Below, piece after piece: positions 1-11,763 of a stretch of DNA of 64,000 bases. The DNA comes from Asterella californica. Taxonomy: Eukaryota > Streptophyta > Marchantiopsida > Marchantiales > Aytoniaceae. The notes under the pieces were generated by a model. The model saw nothing but the letters and a program-made list of their open reading frames with translations, had not been told where the DNA came from and made no database searches. Positions within the stretch are counted from its first letter, which is position 1; every line of letters starts with the position of its first letter. A program made the position numbers and the translations under genes. Where the stretch lies: assembly GCA_036924285.1 (NCBI GenBank), contig JAYKYS010000001.1:2341501-2405500 (forward strand). The letters are read 5' to 3'.

Positions 1-2722
1 GACGAAGTCCGATAAGTATGCCATGCGGACACCTGAGGAGATCTTTGATGCAGTGGGGCATGTGAAGGTCTTCAGTACTTTGGATCTTCGAGCAGGGTAT
101 CATCAGTTGCCAGTGAGAGAAGAAGATAAGTCCAAGACAACATTCTGGGGAATTGACTCTCACGGCAAGGATTGTTTGTATCAGTGGCGGTTCTTACCAT
201 TTGGGTTGAAGAATGCTCCTGCTGAGTTCTAAAGGGTGATGGACAGAATCTTAGCAGGATTGGATTTTGTCAGATGTTATATTGACGACATCTTAGTCTA
301 TAGTGCTACAGTGGAGGAGCACAAGAGACACTTACGGGATGTGTTTGAGCGGTTGAGAGCTCATGGGTTGAAGTTACACCCTGGGAAGTGTAAGTTCTTC
401 CAAGAGTTGGTAGAGTATCTGGGCCACACCATCTATCCAGGTGGATTGGGTGTTCAACAAACGAAGGTTGAGGCTATTGCACGTATTCCGCGCCCCACAG
501 ATGTGAGTCGAGTTCGGGCATTTGTTGGTTTGGTAAACTTTTATCGTCGGTACGTGAAGGGATTTAGTGCAATTGCGAAGCCGTTGACCAAGCTGATGAA
601 GGTGGACCAGGAGTGGCAGTGGGGAGATGAGCAGGAGCGAGCTTTTGTAGAGCTCAAGGATAGGTTGACATCTGCTCCCATCTTGAGGAGACCCGTTAGG
701 GGGCGTCCTTTCCAACTGCACACCGATTGGAGTATGTTGGGACTTGGAGCAGTGCTGACTCAGCATGATGATGAGAAAAAGGAGTTCGTGGTGGCGTATG
801 CCAGTCGCTCCAATAATTCAGCGGAGGCGAGGTATAGTTCGTATGAGGGAGAGTGTTTGGCGGCAGTGTGGACTGTTGCACACTTTCGATGTTATCTGTT
901 TGGGAACCCCTTTACTCTCATCACTGATCACCAGCCGCTCAAGTGGTTGATGGAGTCCGACAAGCTTACAGGGAAGCTTGCACGATGGGCTCTGATCTTA
1001 CAGGAGTATGACTTCCAGGTAGTACATAGACCTGGAGTTGCAAACCTAGATGCCGATGGGTTGAGTCGCAACCCGTGCACGAGTCAGCAGGATCAGACTG
1101 GGGCTCGATGGCATGACGAGGTTGATGAGGAGATAGTGCCAGGGTGGCATGCATCTGCCTTTCTTTGTGTGTTGGCCATGAACTCTAGTATGGAGGGCCA
1201 AGTCGTATCTTTCTCTGGTCAGAGAGTAGATGATGAGTCTCCAGATCCTGAGGGTGGAGATGGTGTTCCAGACCAGCGAGATATCCATGATGATGTGACC
1301 GTGATGGAGTATCTACGTACTGGTGTGGTAGTAGGCACAGTAAGTGCCAAGGAGCGAGATCGTGTCCTTCAACGAGCGAAGAGATTTCGACAAGAAGGAC
1401 GACATGTACTTCGAGTGTGGGTTGATGGAAGGGTACGGATAGTGCCACATCCATCCCAGAGGGCACAGTTAGTACGACATGCCCATGAGGAGTTGGGACA
1501 TTTTGGAGTGAAGCGTACACATAGCTTACTCCAAGGACAGTATTGGTGACGTGGTATGCACATCGATGTGCAACAGTTTGTCGCACGATGTGTGGTTTGT
1601 GATCGAGTACGAGCATCGTTTAATGCTCCTACTCCACAGTTACACCCCTTACCGATTATGGGGTTGGGTTACCGTTGGAGTTTGGATTTTGCAGGACCCT
1701 TACCGTTGACCGTACGTCACCACCGGTATGTGTTGGTGATGGTGGAGCACTTCTCCAAGTGGATTGAGTTGGTGGCATTACCGGACAAGGCGAGTGAAGG
1801 GACAGCGTATGCGTTCTTAGATCGAGTGCTGAGTCGTTTTGGAGCACCAGCTGAAGTGCTGACAGACCAAGGTACAGAGTTCCTTGGTGAGTTTCAGGCC
1901 TTGTGTGATCAGGCGCTGATTGATCATCGGACTACATCCCGAGATCATCCTGAGGCGGATGGTTTGGCGGAGAGGGTAGTTCAGACGGTGAAGAGAGGAT
2001 TGCGCAAGTATGGCTTGCAGAAGGGCCACTTGGGAGATTGGGATGTGCAGTTACCATGGTTGGCTATGGGCTACCGTTTTAGCCGACAAGCGTCTTTGGC
2101 TTCCTTCTCACCGTATTTCTTATTGTATGGCCGAGATCCAGATCTACCTTCGGCCATTCGTCGTGATTCTGCTGAGGTGCTGGACCTTGATGACCCGGAT
2201 ATGTGGGTGAGAGCATGTTCTCAACGAGCAGAGACATTTCGGAGAGTTATGCCTATGGCTTTTGAGAACCTAGCGATTGCCCAGCATAGAGACACGTTGC
2301 GGTATGCGACTATCCGAGGAGGAGGTTATCGGCCGTCGATTCGCAGGTTTCATCCTGGCGATTATATCTATCTACAGCAGACTGCACCGACGATGTTGGA
2401 CGTGACCGCAGGACGCACTATTTTACGAGTGCGTGAGGTGTTACCTTCTGGAGTACTCATGTTAGAGGGCCGTGATGGTGTTGTGTGGAAGGACCATGTG
2501 CGTAATTGCGCGCCATGTCATCTTCCCAACATTGATGGTACCGTTGACCCAAGCTTAGCAGTTGTACGCGCGGGCTTGAGGTGTATGTTGTGTGGGTCTG
2601 CTGGTGGAGCAGCCCGTATGTTGGTGTGTGATGGTTGTTCGAGAGGTTGGCACATGTCATGTTTGACTCCACCTCTCAGTGTAGTTCCTACTGGACGGTG
2701 GGTTTGTCCTCGATGTATATAG
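1..2722 (+). mobile_element. Ty3/gypsy retrotransposon pol, 3' part (RT-RNase H-integrase-PHD), two stop codons
   Basis: One reading frame runs from the window edge (base 2) to the TAG at 2720-2722, broken only by TAA at 230-232 and TGA at 1547-1549. Seen in order: RT palm with FSTLDLRAGYHQ, LPFGLKNAP and the catalytic YIDDILVYS (about 280-305); the RT/RNase H connection; RNase H with HTDWSMLGLGAVL and ITDHQPLKWL; integrase zinc region (H-H near 1470-1500, CVVC near 1590); integrase core with D in WSLDFAGPL, D in LTDQGTEF and E in DGLAERVVQ; then a C-terminal PHD finger. Family knowledge: the polyprotein copies element RNA into DNA and integrates it. The element begins upstream of the window. 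Both stops fit C-to-T changes (CAA to TAA, CGA to TGA). The rest of the frame is clean, so the copy is fairly young but cannot make full-length pol unless the stops are read through. Confidence 0.93.
2582..2716 (+). other. PHD zinc finger at the integrase C-terminus
   Basis: The last 45 residues before Ile and stop contain C-x2-C-x11-C-x2-C-x4-H-x2-C-x14-C-x2-C, with CMLC, CDGCSRGWHMSC and GRWVCPRC. All eight zinc ligands of a C4HC3 PHD finger are present, with the usual Trp before the last Cys pair and a CLTPPL segment typical of histone-reading PHDs. It is in frame with the integrase. Many plant Ty3 elements carry a chromodomain here, so a role in directing integration to chromatin is a reasonable inference. 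Ligand specificity cannot be read from the sequence. Confidence 0.9.
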
Positions 2723-2786
2723 CGGAGATAGTCGATTAGATCTTTGCGTGGTATGGATTGCAGACAGACGACTAACGATGGGGCGA

Positions 2787-3491
2787 TGTAGCACCCGGCC
2801 TCCTGATCCTTGCACCCATGAAGGTGTGTATCACGTAGTTGGGATATGGAGCTATCTGGAGTTAGAGGGACCTAACCGTCAGTTAGGGAGGCGATTGTGG
2901 TACACTTATGTATGTGTATGACATCGTCCATGTGTTATGTGTATGTGTGGTGTACCTCTGACAGCGATGTATGTTGTGTAGCGATGTGTATGCGCACGAC
3001 AGCTGTCACGTCAGTTTGGACCCCTCGGCTAGGTTGACCGAGTGCGAAGTGACGCATCCCGGTAAGGCCGTTAGTGCCGTTAGGGCGAGTTGGGAGGAGA
3101 GTCCACTAGGGGTAAACTTCGAAGGTAGGGCTTGGAGGCCTTAGTTCTTTGAGTTGAGCCTTCAAGCTCCAGGCTATGGTGGATAGTCTAGTTGAGTGTA
3201 ACCCGGATTCTCTTCGCGTTTAGAGTGGGTTTGGCTTGACCGTTTGTGAGTAGTCCTTGTTGTGGTGTTGGAGATGGTAATTTCTCTATACAGGTTATTG
3301 TGGTACACTTGTGTATGTGTATGACATCGTCCATGTGTTATGTGTATGTGTGGTGTACCTCTGACAGCGATGTATGTTGTGTAGCGATGTGTATGCGCAC
3401 GACAAAGTGGATTTCCTCTCCGTCTGAAATGAGGATCATAGTTATTTTTACTTGAACTGAACTTGTGTACGTAACGACAGTTCCAGACACA
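2787..3491 (+). repeat. Probable 3' LTR of the gypsy element
   Basis: Sixty-four bases after the pol stop a TGTAGCACCCGGCC start follows a short purine stretch (GATGGGG), which fits a polypurine tract and LTR start. A CA end near 3491 is a guess. The 5' LTR lies outside the window, so the boundary cannot be verified. The segment contains a long direct repeat (separate entry). Confidence 0.45.
2894..3404 (+). repeat. 108-bp direct repeat inside the putative LTR
   Basis: Bases 2894-3001 and 3297-3404 are the same 108-bp GT-rich sequence, with one difference (A/G at 2908/3311), 403 bp apart. Each unit is rich in TATGTGTATG and GTATGTGTGG and ends GCGCACGACA. The near identity implies a recent duplication. 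Confidence 0.9.
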
Positions 3492-3972
3492 TAACGAATG
3501 ACTAAGGAATGAGGAGACCGAATTTTTTTTCCGCTTGTCGTTTTCTCTCTTTTTGCCGGAGTGTCACTTTGGTCGCTTATTTATTTATTCACCCCTGAGA
3601 GAAGAGTGGGTTCAAGGAAATAAAAACCGACTACGCCACTTAACTTAACGATAGTTAGTTAGTAGGTGACTTAAGGCTGGATTTCATTACAGTATGGTCT
3701 ACAAGTCTGTATCGGTTTTGTCAAAGCTAAACATAAGAAGGAGAATTCTTCAAACAACATTTTGTAAGATATATCTCTAACATCCTTTTTCTGTGTGAGA
3801 GAGTCAGACTCATCTCATAATCATGCTCGATCTAATAATTTAAATGTTAAATATTAATTGTTCTAAGAATAATAAAAACGTTGTTGGAAATCCATAAATG
3901 ATGTGCAAACCCACGCGCTTCGGAGGGTACAAGTGCGAGAGTCTACTAAACTAAAATGATACATTAATAAGT

Positions 3973-4026
3973 CATTCGTTTATTACCTAACCCTTCCGAA
4001 GAAAAGGGTTAGATAATAAATGAATG
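3973..4026. repeat. Hairpin repeat, TAACCCTT family, copy 1
   Basis: Arms 3973-3995 and 4004-4026 are 23 bp with two mismatches around an 8-nt loop; the core is ACCTAACCCTT / AAGGGTTAG. Related hairpins occur at about 23051-23104, 55499-55540 and 61167-61213, often followed by a second hairpin and a GAATATGCATGCA motif. Confidence 0.75.
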
Positions 4027-4368
4027 TAGCTTGCAGCTTCGGATGAATAATAAGCAAGCATATCTGAAAATGCATGCAACATGACTCTGAGAATTTTTGT
4101 TTGTTTAATATTATTGAAAAAATATATATATATTAAATTAAAAATATATAGTAAGTAAATATAAATAATTAAAAAATTATATAAAAATGATTTGTTAGTC
4201 TATGCCTGGAAACACGAGAAGAGCCAAGAGATAAACTATAAATCTTGACTCTCCTGCCACGTTTCAAAAAGTACAAATGCGATCAGCTATACTCATGAAT
4301 ATAATTAACTTATGTAAAATTTAATTTAATATCTAATATTTCTTACATTAAATATCTTTATATTTGCC

Positions 4369-4415
4369 TCCTCCATCGAAAGATGAAGGAGTGAATATGC
4401 ATGCAACATCAAATA
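4369..4415. repeat. Second-type hairpin with GAATATGCATGCA
   Basis: CTCCTCCATC and GATGAAGGAG form a short stem, followed at once by TGAATATGCATGCAACAT. The same layout (CCCTCT stem, then GGTGAATATGCATGCA) is seen at 23106-23160. This supports one dispersed repeat family. Confidence 0.6.
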
Positions 4416-5869
4416 TGCTTTCCTATTCAGATATTGCTCATCTCATATCTTTCATGTACCACTACACAATGATATGAGTGTGTATTAATAGAACTGATGT
4501 AGGGATTAGTCTTCGGTATACTTGAGTCTTGATTTCATTCAAGTACCGATGGTCCATTCTTCTGGAGGTGTTTGTTTGACTGCTTCGGTATGTTGAGGAC
4601 TAATGAGGCTGAGCTTGTCCAAGACTTCCGTGGCTGCCTTCCTTGTCATCAGGTCCAGGAGAAACTGCAAATTTGAAGCTATGACAAAGTCTACCAATTA
4701 ATTCTGACAGTTAGGTGTACAGTGGACTTGTCAACAAGACAGTCTCCACTTACCGTTGGAGGCAAGTCACAAGTCACGAGTCACAAGAGACAAGAGAGAG
4801 GTGTGAAGAAGGCTCGCCAAGAAGAGCATCATAAATACATGACATATCACAACAGATTTTACATCCTCATTTAGCTTGAAGTCAAGCTTTAGTACACCAA
4901 ATTCTGTTCGTAACTATCGTTTTAATCAGGTTCCAGTCGCGCGAAAAAGTTCAAGTTCGACTGAAGCAGCTTCGGTTCTATTTTCTATTCTTGGATATCT
5001 TTGCCGTGAAAGGAAGTGCTGCGCAATGGAATTGCGAGGCTATGCATTCGGTTCAGCAGCGAAAGCAAGCACAGTGCATAAATACTTAATATATCCATGC
5101 AACATGAACTTTTAAGTTGAGGAAAGGACGAGGACAAGCGAAGAATTGGGGAGAAAATTCTCGACGCAGATAGGTGGTGGTTACTGCGAGACTAGGTTTA
5201 TATATATTTCTTTAATATTTTAATATTAACGTACAATTTTTTTGACAAACAGTTAAATAATAAATTAATGATACATATTATCTTTCTCCATCTTCAGACG
5301 GAAATTATATATAATTCCCAAAAAAGATTCCATGAGAAGACATCGCAGAAATGGATGACATTTTCTTGTTTTTCTAAAATTGTATGCAAATGCACAGAAG
5401 ATGTGATAGTGATAGTTTATCCTTTTCAGCACTCTAGATAGTCGGTTTTTGAGGTGATGGAACAACTGAGACCCAGATTTTCACGAAGCAAATATTAATT
5501 CCTGATCGTCCTCAAGTGAAAGTATTAACGATTTTATTGCTTCTCCTTTTCTTTATTTTTTTCTTCATTTTACTTTTTATTGTAGATCTTCTGAGGAGGA
5601 CATGAAGACTTAGAGAACAACTTAGTCCAAAGTTCCAAACTTAGAGAAAAGACAAAAGGCAGTGACTTGTTCAGACTCAGCTGCGGTCACGCTTTGACTT
5701 GTAGTTGAGGAGTTAGTCAGCGGAGCCACGGATTGAGTCCAGTACAGTACACTCCTCTGCATATGGATCTCCAGGTTTTCAGGATCTAAACGTGATCGCA
5801 TGTCACAGTTCTCCTGAGAGTACAACATAGTAAGTTCGATCGAGCAGGCAGAGCACTACCGTACGCATA

Positions 5870-6296
5870 CCTTCTCCTACTCCAGCTTCTCTGCTCTCAC
5901 ATTCTTCCTTTCTCCCCTTCCATTCCTACATAAACCAGAATTTCAAATAGCTCGCAGATACTACGTTCATCTGCTTCACTTTCTTGTCTCTCACTAAACG
6001 CATCTGCCAGAATTCGGAGGGAAAGAGAGTGCATGGCCCAGTGTCGTGCCGGTGCTTGGATCGATCGGCTATGAAGCTCTAGAGTTCGATCGTAGTTCAA
6101 GATCGGAGGGAAGTCCGGACATACCTCGTAGTGGGATTCTTTCCCCGTCGAATTGGGCCTCGCTTGCTTCGTGAGCTGCAGGCACGGATCAGTCAGGTGG
6201 AGGAGGAAGAGATCAAGAGGCAACAGACGGGTGATAAGCATACATCGATCAACCGAAGTAGAAAAGAAAGGGAAGACAAAAAGGGAGTGGTCAGTC
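5870..6296 (+). promoter_or_regulatory. Likely 5' untranslated region of the dehydratase gene
   Basis: A pyrimidine-rich stretch (about 5870-5925) lies some 400 bp upstream of the start codon. There is no in-frame ATG between 6153 and 6297. I see no convincing TATA box, so the transcription start is not placed. The region is called from its position and composition only. Confidence 0.3.
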
Positions 6297-7610
6297 ATGG
6301 GTTCGTCCGCTGGTCTTGCATTTGCAGACTCAGCTTTCGTTTGTCCGCAAGTAGCAGCAGCGTTGAGGAGACTCCCTTCTAACGGTCGAGTCGAAGGCGG
6401 TGGAGTTTGTCTCCCTCTCCCTCGGCCGGAACAGAAGGTGAGGAAATTGAAGGGGGTGGGATGCCGAGCGGCAGCGTACAATGTGTCGGAGGTCTCATGG
6501 CCCAAGGGTTCCAGCGGCCCCTACATTGATATCCATCGCACGGCACAGTGGCAGACATCGTGCGCAGTGCTCTCGGGCCAATGGGCCACGGCCCAGATCG
6601 AAGAGCAGAAGAGCTTGGACAGCTTCCAGGAGGGAGGAGATGAGGGAGCGTATAGGGGATTGATGATGACTCTTCCCAAACCGCTGTCGGTGGTCGATCT
6701 GGCTCTGCAGCCCAAGCACAACTCTCAGCTGCGAGTCTCGTATCAGGGAGTCCCCGGAGCTTACAGCGAGGCCGCAGCAGGCAAAGCGTACCCAAACTGT
6801 GAACCAGTTCCTTGTGAGCAATTCGATACGGCGTTTCAGGCGGTGGAGTTGTGGCTCGTGGACAGAGCCGTGCTCCCTATCGAGAATTCCCTGGGCGGAA
6901 CCATCCACCGCAACTATGACCTACTGCTTCGCCACAGGCTGCACATCGTCGGGGAAGTTCAGCTTGCAGTGAACCATTGCTTGCTGGCGATGCCCGGGGT
7001 GAGGAAAGAGGATCTGGCGAGAGTCGTTAGCCACCCTCAGGCCCTCGCCCAAGTCGAGCACAATCTATCAAAAATGCTGGGCCCGAACCTCCATCGCGAG
7101 GCGGTGGACGACACGGCCGGTGCTGCTCAGTACATAGCGCAGAATCGACTCCGTGACACCGGAGCTATTGCGAGCAAGAAGGCTGCCGAGATCTACGGCC
7201 TCAACATTTTGGCGGAGAAGATCCAGGACTGTCAGGACAATGTGACTCGGTTTCTGATGCTGGCCCGAGAGCCTGTCATTCCCAGAACTGACAGGCCTTT
7301 CAAGACCAGCATTGTGTTCACTCTGGAAGAGGGGCCTGGAATGCTGTTCAGAGCGCTGGCGGCCTTCGCTCTCAGGGATATCAACTTGACCAAGATCGAA
7401 AGTCGTCCTCAGAGAAATAAGGAACTGCGGGTGGTCGATGACAGCAACAACGGGACGGCCAAGCATTTCGATTATCTCTTCTACATCGACTTCGAAGCTT
7501 CCCTGGCGGATCCACGAGCCCAATACGCGCTTGGCCAGTTGCAAGAGTTTGCCATATTCTTGAGAGTACTTGGCAGTTATCCAATGGACGTGACCGACCC
7601 TCAGAGCTAG
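6297..7610 (+). CDS. ADT: Arogenate/prephenate dehydratase, plastid-targeted
   Basis: Predicted 437-residue protein from one exon. The last step of phenylalanine synthesis is decarboxylation/dehydration of arogenate (or prephenate), in plastids. Residues 1 to about 140 form a Ser/Ala/Arg-containing leader that fits a transit peptide. The catalytic domain is about 145-328, with [30 protein letters not shown] and the TRF motif at 317-319 (NVTRFLML). The C-terminal ACT domain (about 337-430) has the ESRP motif at 368-371 and ends in a conserved [17 protein letters not shown]; in this family it senses phenylalanine. The length fits plant ADTs (about 380-440). The frame is open back to 6153, but that part lacks an ATG, so 6297 is chosen. 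Intronless ADTs are common in plants. Whether arogenate or prephenate is preferred cannot be decided here. Confidence 0.96.
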   Translation: MGSSAGLAFADSAFVCPQVAAALRRLPSNGRVEGGGVCLPLPRPEQKVRKLKGVGCRAAAYNVSEVSWPKGSSGPYIDIHRTAQWQTSCAVLSGQWATAQIEEQKSLDSFQEGGDEGAYRGLMMTLPKPLSVVDLALQPKHNSQLRVSYQGVPGAYSEAAAGKAYPNCEPVPCEQFDTAFQAVELWLVDRAVLPIENSLGGTIHRNYDLLLRHRLHIVGEVQLAVNHCLLAMPGVRKEDLARVVSHPQALAQVEHNLSKMLGPNLHREAVDDTAGAAQYIAQNRLRDTGAIASKKAAEIYGLNILAEKIQDCQDNVTRFLMLAREPVIPRTDRPFKTSIVFTLEEGPGMLFRALAAFALRDINLTKIESRPQRNKELRVVDDSNNGTAKHFDYLFYIDFEASLADPRAQYALGQLQEFAIFLRVLGSYPMDVTDPQS

Positions 7611-9475
7611 ATTTACCGCCGATTTTCCATTTATATGTAGATTGACTTTCGACGATTGATTATAGAGGTTGATTATTTCGCGGTGCCGCATGAAGGAGTG
7701 AATGGCCGGTGCGTGCTCCGTCTGATTATTTTATCACGAACGCCAAACAGGAGAGAAAGAGAGGACGTCAGTATCGGGGTGGATAAAGATACTACGGCAT
7801 ATCAGCGTCGTCATGGTCACCAGCCCCATGCGCGCGGCTGTTTGTGGTGGAATAAGTTGCCGAGCCTTTCTCCGCAGAGAGACACAGAAAGGGGTCATAT
7901 TGTACAAAGTTTAACAGAAGTCTCGGAGAGGTAAACTGATGCCAAATCTGCACCGCTTCTCTTGGGAAAGCCTTCGTATGCGACTGGCTCACTTCACCGG
8001 TCTTATTTAGGTCCTTTCTGTGCATCAGAATATCCTACCCTGCTGAGACTTGAGTATCATCATCGAGGATACAAACCGTCCTTCGTCTGCTCGGGATTTC
8101 TTTCGATGGTAACTGGCGTGGCAAGTGGAGGGAGACTGAGGAGGCGCGCATCAGTGAAAGAACGGTGCTAACTCTCTCTCTCGATCTCTCGCGGAGTCTC
8201 CACCGACTGAGTTTTCGACCTGACTGATGGACGGACGGACTTGTGTGTTTCCACCCTGTACAAATGTAGTTGCGTACTCGAGCTCTGGCAGCTTGAAAAT
8301 GTAGGTAAGACCCCACTGGGGGTTGAAGCAGCAGGTATCTTCATTCTTTGGCCCTGCCCATTTGCCAGGTCCCATGTATAAGCACCGAATCGTTACGGTA
8401 GTAGTACTGTTTCCATAAAGGCCAGATGCCAGTTGATGCGCACAGGACGAAAATTAGTTTAAATAGGTGAACGTCCTTGTTCAAATGCAAATCAACTGGC
8501 TACTCAGGTACTTCATTCGGTAGTATATTTAAATAAATTTATAAGACGCTTTGTATACTGAAGAAGGGGTTCCCTATCACAGTAGTAAAGGGGGATGAAA
8601 ATTCTCTGCAGCAGCGCATTTACTTGTTGTTACGGACTGCCATGTGGTATGATGCATATACGTCCAAACTTGACTACCGTGGTAGTAAGAGTTCAATCCA
8701 TCAGCTTCTCATGAGAACATGCGACACTTGCGTGGTAACAGTCGGTCCGCGTTCGTTCGTTTTTCGTATAGTCCCATAATTCTTTAAACCCGGAGAGTGG
8801 GTATAAAAGCAAAGAAAGGAATATTCTCTTTTTAGTGTCTACTTTAAATTAGAGAGATTTTTTTACCAAGAAGTCATAAAATTTCATTTCATTATTTCTC
8901 AATCGATGCTCAATAATTAGTTCTGAAGGGAATCGTAGAAACTTTTTTGTTAAAAGATGATGTTTCTAAGATTAAAAAATTTAATCCCTAATTGTTAGAG
9001 TGACATGTATAAGCATATAAATAAAGATATATATAGATAAGCATATAGATAAAGATATGACAAATACTCGTACAAAGCTGTATTTTAGAACGTAAACATA
9101 ACTCTCTAGTAAGAAAAGTTCACTTTTTAATTTAGAAACGGGAAACAATTCCATCAAGATCTCTTTATACAAGGGTTCTTCTTTCTCATATTCACCTTTC
9201 CAAGAAACTTGCCATCATAATGCGTTTTAAGGGTCACTCAAACCTTTCTCGTATAGGACTATCGTAAATATTTTTACACGTCTCTGCAATCAATTATCGA
9301 CGTGTATCCCAAAAACGGTTGAAATTTTTTCAATCCTACCTAAACCGATGTTCTACCATCCTTGACACCGTCTGAATTTCAAACTTACTTTTATTAGTCC
9401 GAATCCTAAATTTACTAATTTGGAGGGAAAAATACTTAGAAATTATATTTTTATAAACTCTTTTCAAAATTTTTT
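7611..9475. other. Downstream/intergenic region, no gene recognised
   Basis: Begins with the 3' flank of the dehydratase gene. Short overlapping open frames (for example 7656-7934 and 8035-8316) show no recognisable domain. AT content rises after about 8800. Confidence 0.55.
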
Positions 9476-9805
9476 TCTATGTGTTCCAAATCTAATCATT
9501 CGGCCAGCGAATAATTGAACTGCCAATCATTTGCTCTCCGAATGATTGGGAATCTAATTATTGATCAGCGAATGATTGGAAGTTCAATCATTCGTTCACC
9601 AAATGATTGAACTGAAAAAATAAAAAAGAATTATTTTTCTTCTATGTGTTCCAAATCTAATCATTCGGCCAGCGAATAATTGAACTGCCAATCATTTGCT
9701 CTCCGAATGATTGGGAATCTAATTATTGATCAGCGAATGATTGGAAGTTCAATCATTCGTTCACCAAATGATTGAACTGAAAAAATAAAAAAGAATTATT
9801 TTTCT
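9476..9805. repeat. Perfect 165-bp tandem duplication rich in CGAATGATTG motifs
   Basis: Bases 9476-9640 and 9641-9805 appear identical. Each copy contains alternating short inverted words: AATCATTCG, CGAATAATTG, CAATCATTTG, CGAATGATTG. The unit can therefore fold on itself in several ways. It abuts the broken end of the gag fragment. Confidence 0.92.
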
Positions 9806-9879
9806 AAGATGACAAATCCGAGTTTTTTCTCTCTAAATTTTGAATTTTAGTAGTACTGATATCTAATCTTTCGCTAGCG

Positions 9880-10310
9880 AATGAATACTCTCTTCTATTT
9901 TTTTTGGTCACCCTCTCTGAATCTTCAGTGTAGTACTCCTCCTTCAAAGCTCGCATAAAGCTCTCCCAACTCTGTCCTTGCTGCTGCTTGAGCTCCTTCA
10001 CACGCCCACGAATCTCAGAGACAACAGCAAGTTCAAAGTTCTCCACCATCTCCTTGTCAAGTACCTTGTTCACCTCCATCTCCCTAGCATAGTATCGCAC
10101 ATACTTGGAAATATATGTCCCCTTGAACTGGCCCATCTGGTGCACCACAGATTGCAACGCCTTGGTTGCTAATACCTCCTTCCTCTCTGTGCTCTGCTGC
10201 TGCTGCATAAACATATGAAAAGCTTGGAACATCTTCATCGTAGCAGCATCCAACTGAGCAAGTTGCTGAGTAGCAGCAGCACCTCCACTTGATGATCCTT
10301 GGTTGGCCAT
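9880..10310 (-). pseudogene. Ty3/gypsy-type gag fragment (copy B), truncated
   Basis: Starts at an ATG (10310) with MANQGSSSGG, then a Gln-rich and capsid-like helical region: KMFQAFHMFMQQQ, ATKALQSVV, YYAREMEVNKV, SWESFMRALKEEYY, ERVTKK. About 140 residues align well with the gag at 14960-13916, including matching starts. Similarity stops near 9880, where AT-rich repeat sequence takes over. The open frame continuing to 9804 is probably not gag. The copy is a 5' fragment without pol. Confidence 0.75.
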
Positions 10311-10356
10311 GATATCTGATCCTGTAACACTTTCAAGAAAACTCCCACCCTAGGTG

Positions 10357-10374
10357 TTTCACGTCGAGTTCACC
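10357..10374 (-). promoter_or_regulatory. Conserved leader motif, possible primer-binding site (copy B)
   Basis: On the - strand TGGTGAACTCGACGTGAA lies about 50 nt upstream of the gag ATG. The same sequence lies upstream of the other gag at 15015-15032. A TGG start and this position suit a primer-binding site, but I could not match it to a particular tRNA 3' end. Confidence 0.4.
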
Positions 10375-11298
10375 AAAAGAGAGTATGTCGGAGTGTGATC
10401 CGTCTACCTAGGAAAGCGCCGGGCTTCTGGCTGTGGTTGTTTACTCAAGAGGTTGGCTTTCAGGTCACAACAGGGGCCATAAACACTCACACAGTTGTGT
10501 AGGATCCTCTAATATGCTCAAAAAGCGAAATTTAGGTCTAACTAGTAGTAATAGGTTTAAGCGGTGAACTTTGACACACAAAGAGAGGAAAACTATGAAG
10601 GTGTAGACTTCAGAACTTCTCATACATGTAAATGAGGTCCTACTGGATACACATATGAAGTTTCAGCTTGAGATCAATTCAGAGCACCGAGATATGGATA
10701 GAAACTTTCTGAACAGAGAAATTATGACAATTTCTGGTACCCAGATAGCTATTTCGACCTATAACAGGAAATTGGCTCGATCAACTTCGAAGTTTCTTAC
10801 AGGATTTGCAGTTCACAGCTTGCTGAACACTCCTGTGAAATTGGAACTCCTGATTGTTTGTAGAACTCCAGATCTCCTTCTCTAAAGTCGCTGCTCTAGA
10901 TTAAAGAGCTTTTCAGACCCCCTCTGCTTCAGCGGCCGCCATGAATTACTCAATCACTCAAATGATTCAAAACTTTTAGACAGTCTTAGCCCTCCTGACA
11001 GTGAACGCAACCACGAAGTTTCGAAGTGATTTCCTCAATTCTGCTGCAATTGGCACCGAAAACCTTAAAAATCTGCTGAGCTTAAAAATCTATCAGCATG
11101 GAAACCCTAAGTTATGTACATTGAACGTCATAGACAAGTAAGAAGTCACTTGCACAAGCGCACAAATGCTTGAACAAGATAACTAACATACTATCACTCT
11201 ACTAGGACTCAAAATAGTGTTAACACCGTATGCAAAGGTATCAAACATATACATAAAGGACTAGAAGTAGTATGAGCTAACTTCTAGAACTACTAAAC
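10375..11298. other. Remnant LTR/intergenic sequence, no gene
   Basis: Probably the LTR and leader side of gag copy B at its left part (shares GGCTTCTGGCTGTGG-like sequence with the region right of 15080). The rest holds only unremarkable short frames such as 10655-10885. Confidence 0.4.
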
Positions 11299-11763
11299 CT
11301 AAGCGTCGGAGTAGAAGTCAAGCATGTAACCGCCAAGTAGCGCGACACCGTGCAATGAAAATTTGATCCAGTGGTGATTTGGTTCGATGCGTAAATAATC
11401 TTTGTGCCAGTTATTTGTTGCATGTACTGCTCGAAGCCAAGGTCTTTTGAGTAACATTTCATAACTATACTCTTTCAAGATTTGGAATGTCATATTTACT
11501 TGCACTCTCATTACTGACACACAAGCTCTCTCCAACACTCCCAATGGCCTAACTCGCTGTCTGTTAGCAATGCCAACCGTGATACTAGAAAGACGTGTTG
11601 ATACTAGATCCAACTTCCTCATGAGTCGTTCCGAGATGACATTGAGTGCTGATCCTCCATCAACAAGAACATCTAAGACATCTCTCTCATTGATACAGAC
11701 CTCTACTTTTGATGCCTTGTTGCACACCTCTCCTTCACTACATAGTTCGCACAGAATCGACAT
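11299..11763 (-). pseudogene. Retrotransposon aspartic protease-like fragment
   Basis: A 154-codon frame from an ATG at 11763 contains VDGGSALNVISERLMRKL, a retropepsin-like active-site segment with DGGS in place of D-T/S-G-S/A. Downstream is LLKRPWLRAVHA, like the LGRPWL motif of Ty3/gypsy proteases. No RT follows on this strand; the element is a remnant. The changed active-site residue suggests decay or a divergent protease. Confidence 0.65.

Larger units (their letters stand above)
3492..5869. other. Intergenic, AT-rich, no gene recognised
   Basis: Only short open frames without recognisable similarity, including an 80-codon frame at 4876-5115. The stretch contains hairpin-forming repeats at about 3580-3602, 3973-4026 and 4369-4415. 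AT-rich low-complexity DNA lies at 4100-4200. Confidence 0.6.

Noticed and set aside
6153..6296. N-terminal extension of the dehydratase frame
   Set aside because: It starts at TTG, has no ATG and is basic and unlike the family; the ATG at 6297 is the first start.
5897..6505. 202-codon frame on the - strand
   Set aside because: Antisense to the dehydratase leader and start; no recognisable domain.
7068..7691. 207-codon - strand frame
   Set aside because: Shadow of the conserved dehydratase/ACT coding sequence.
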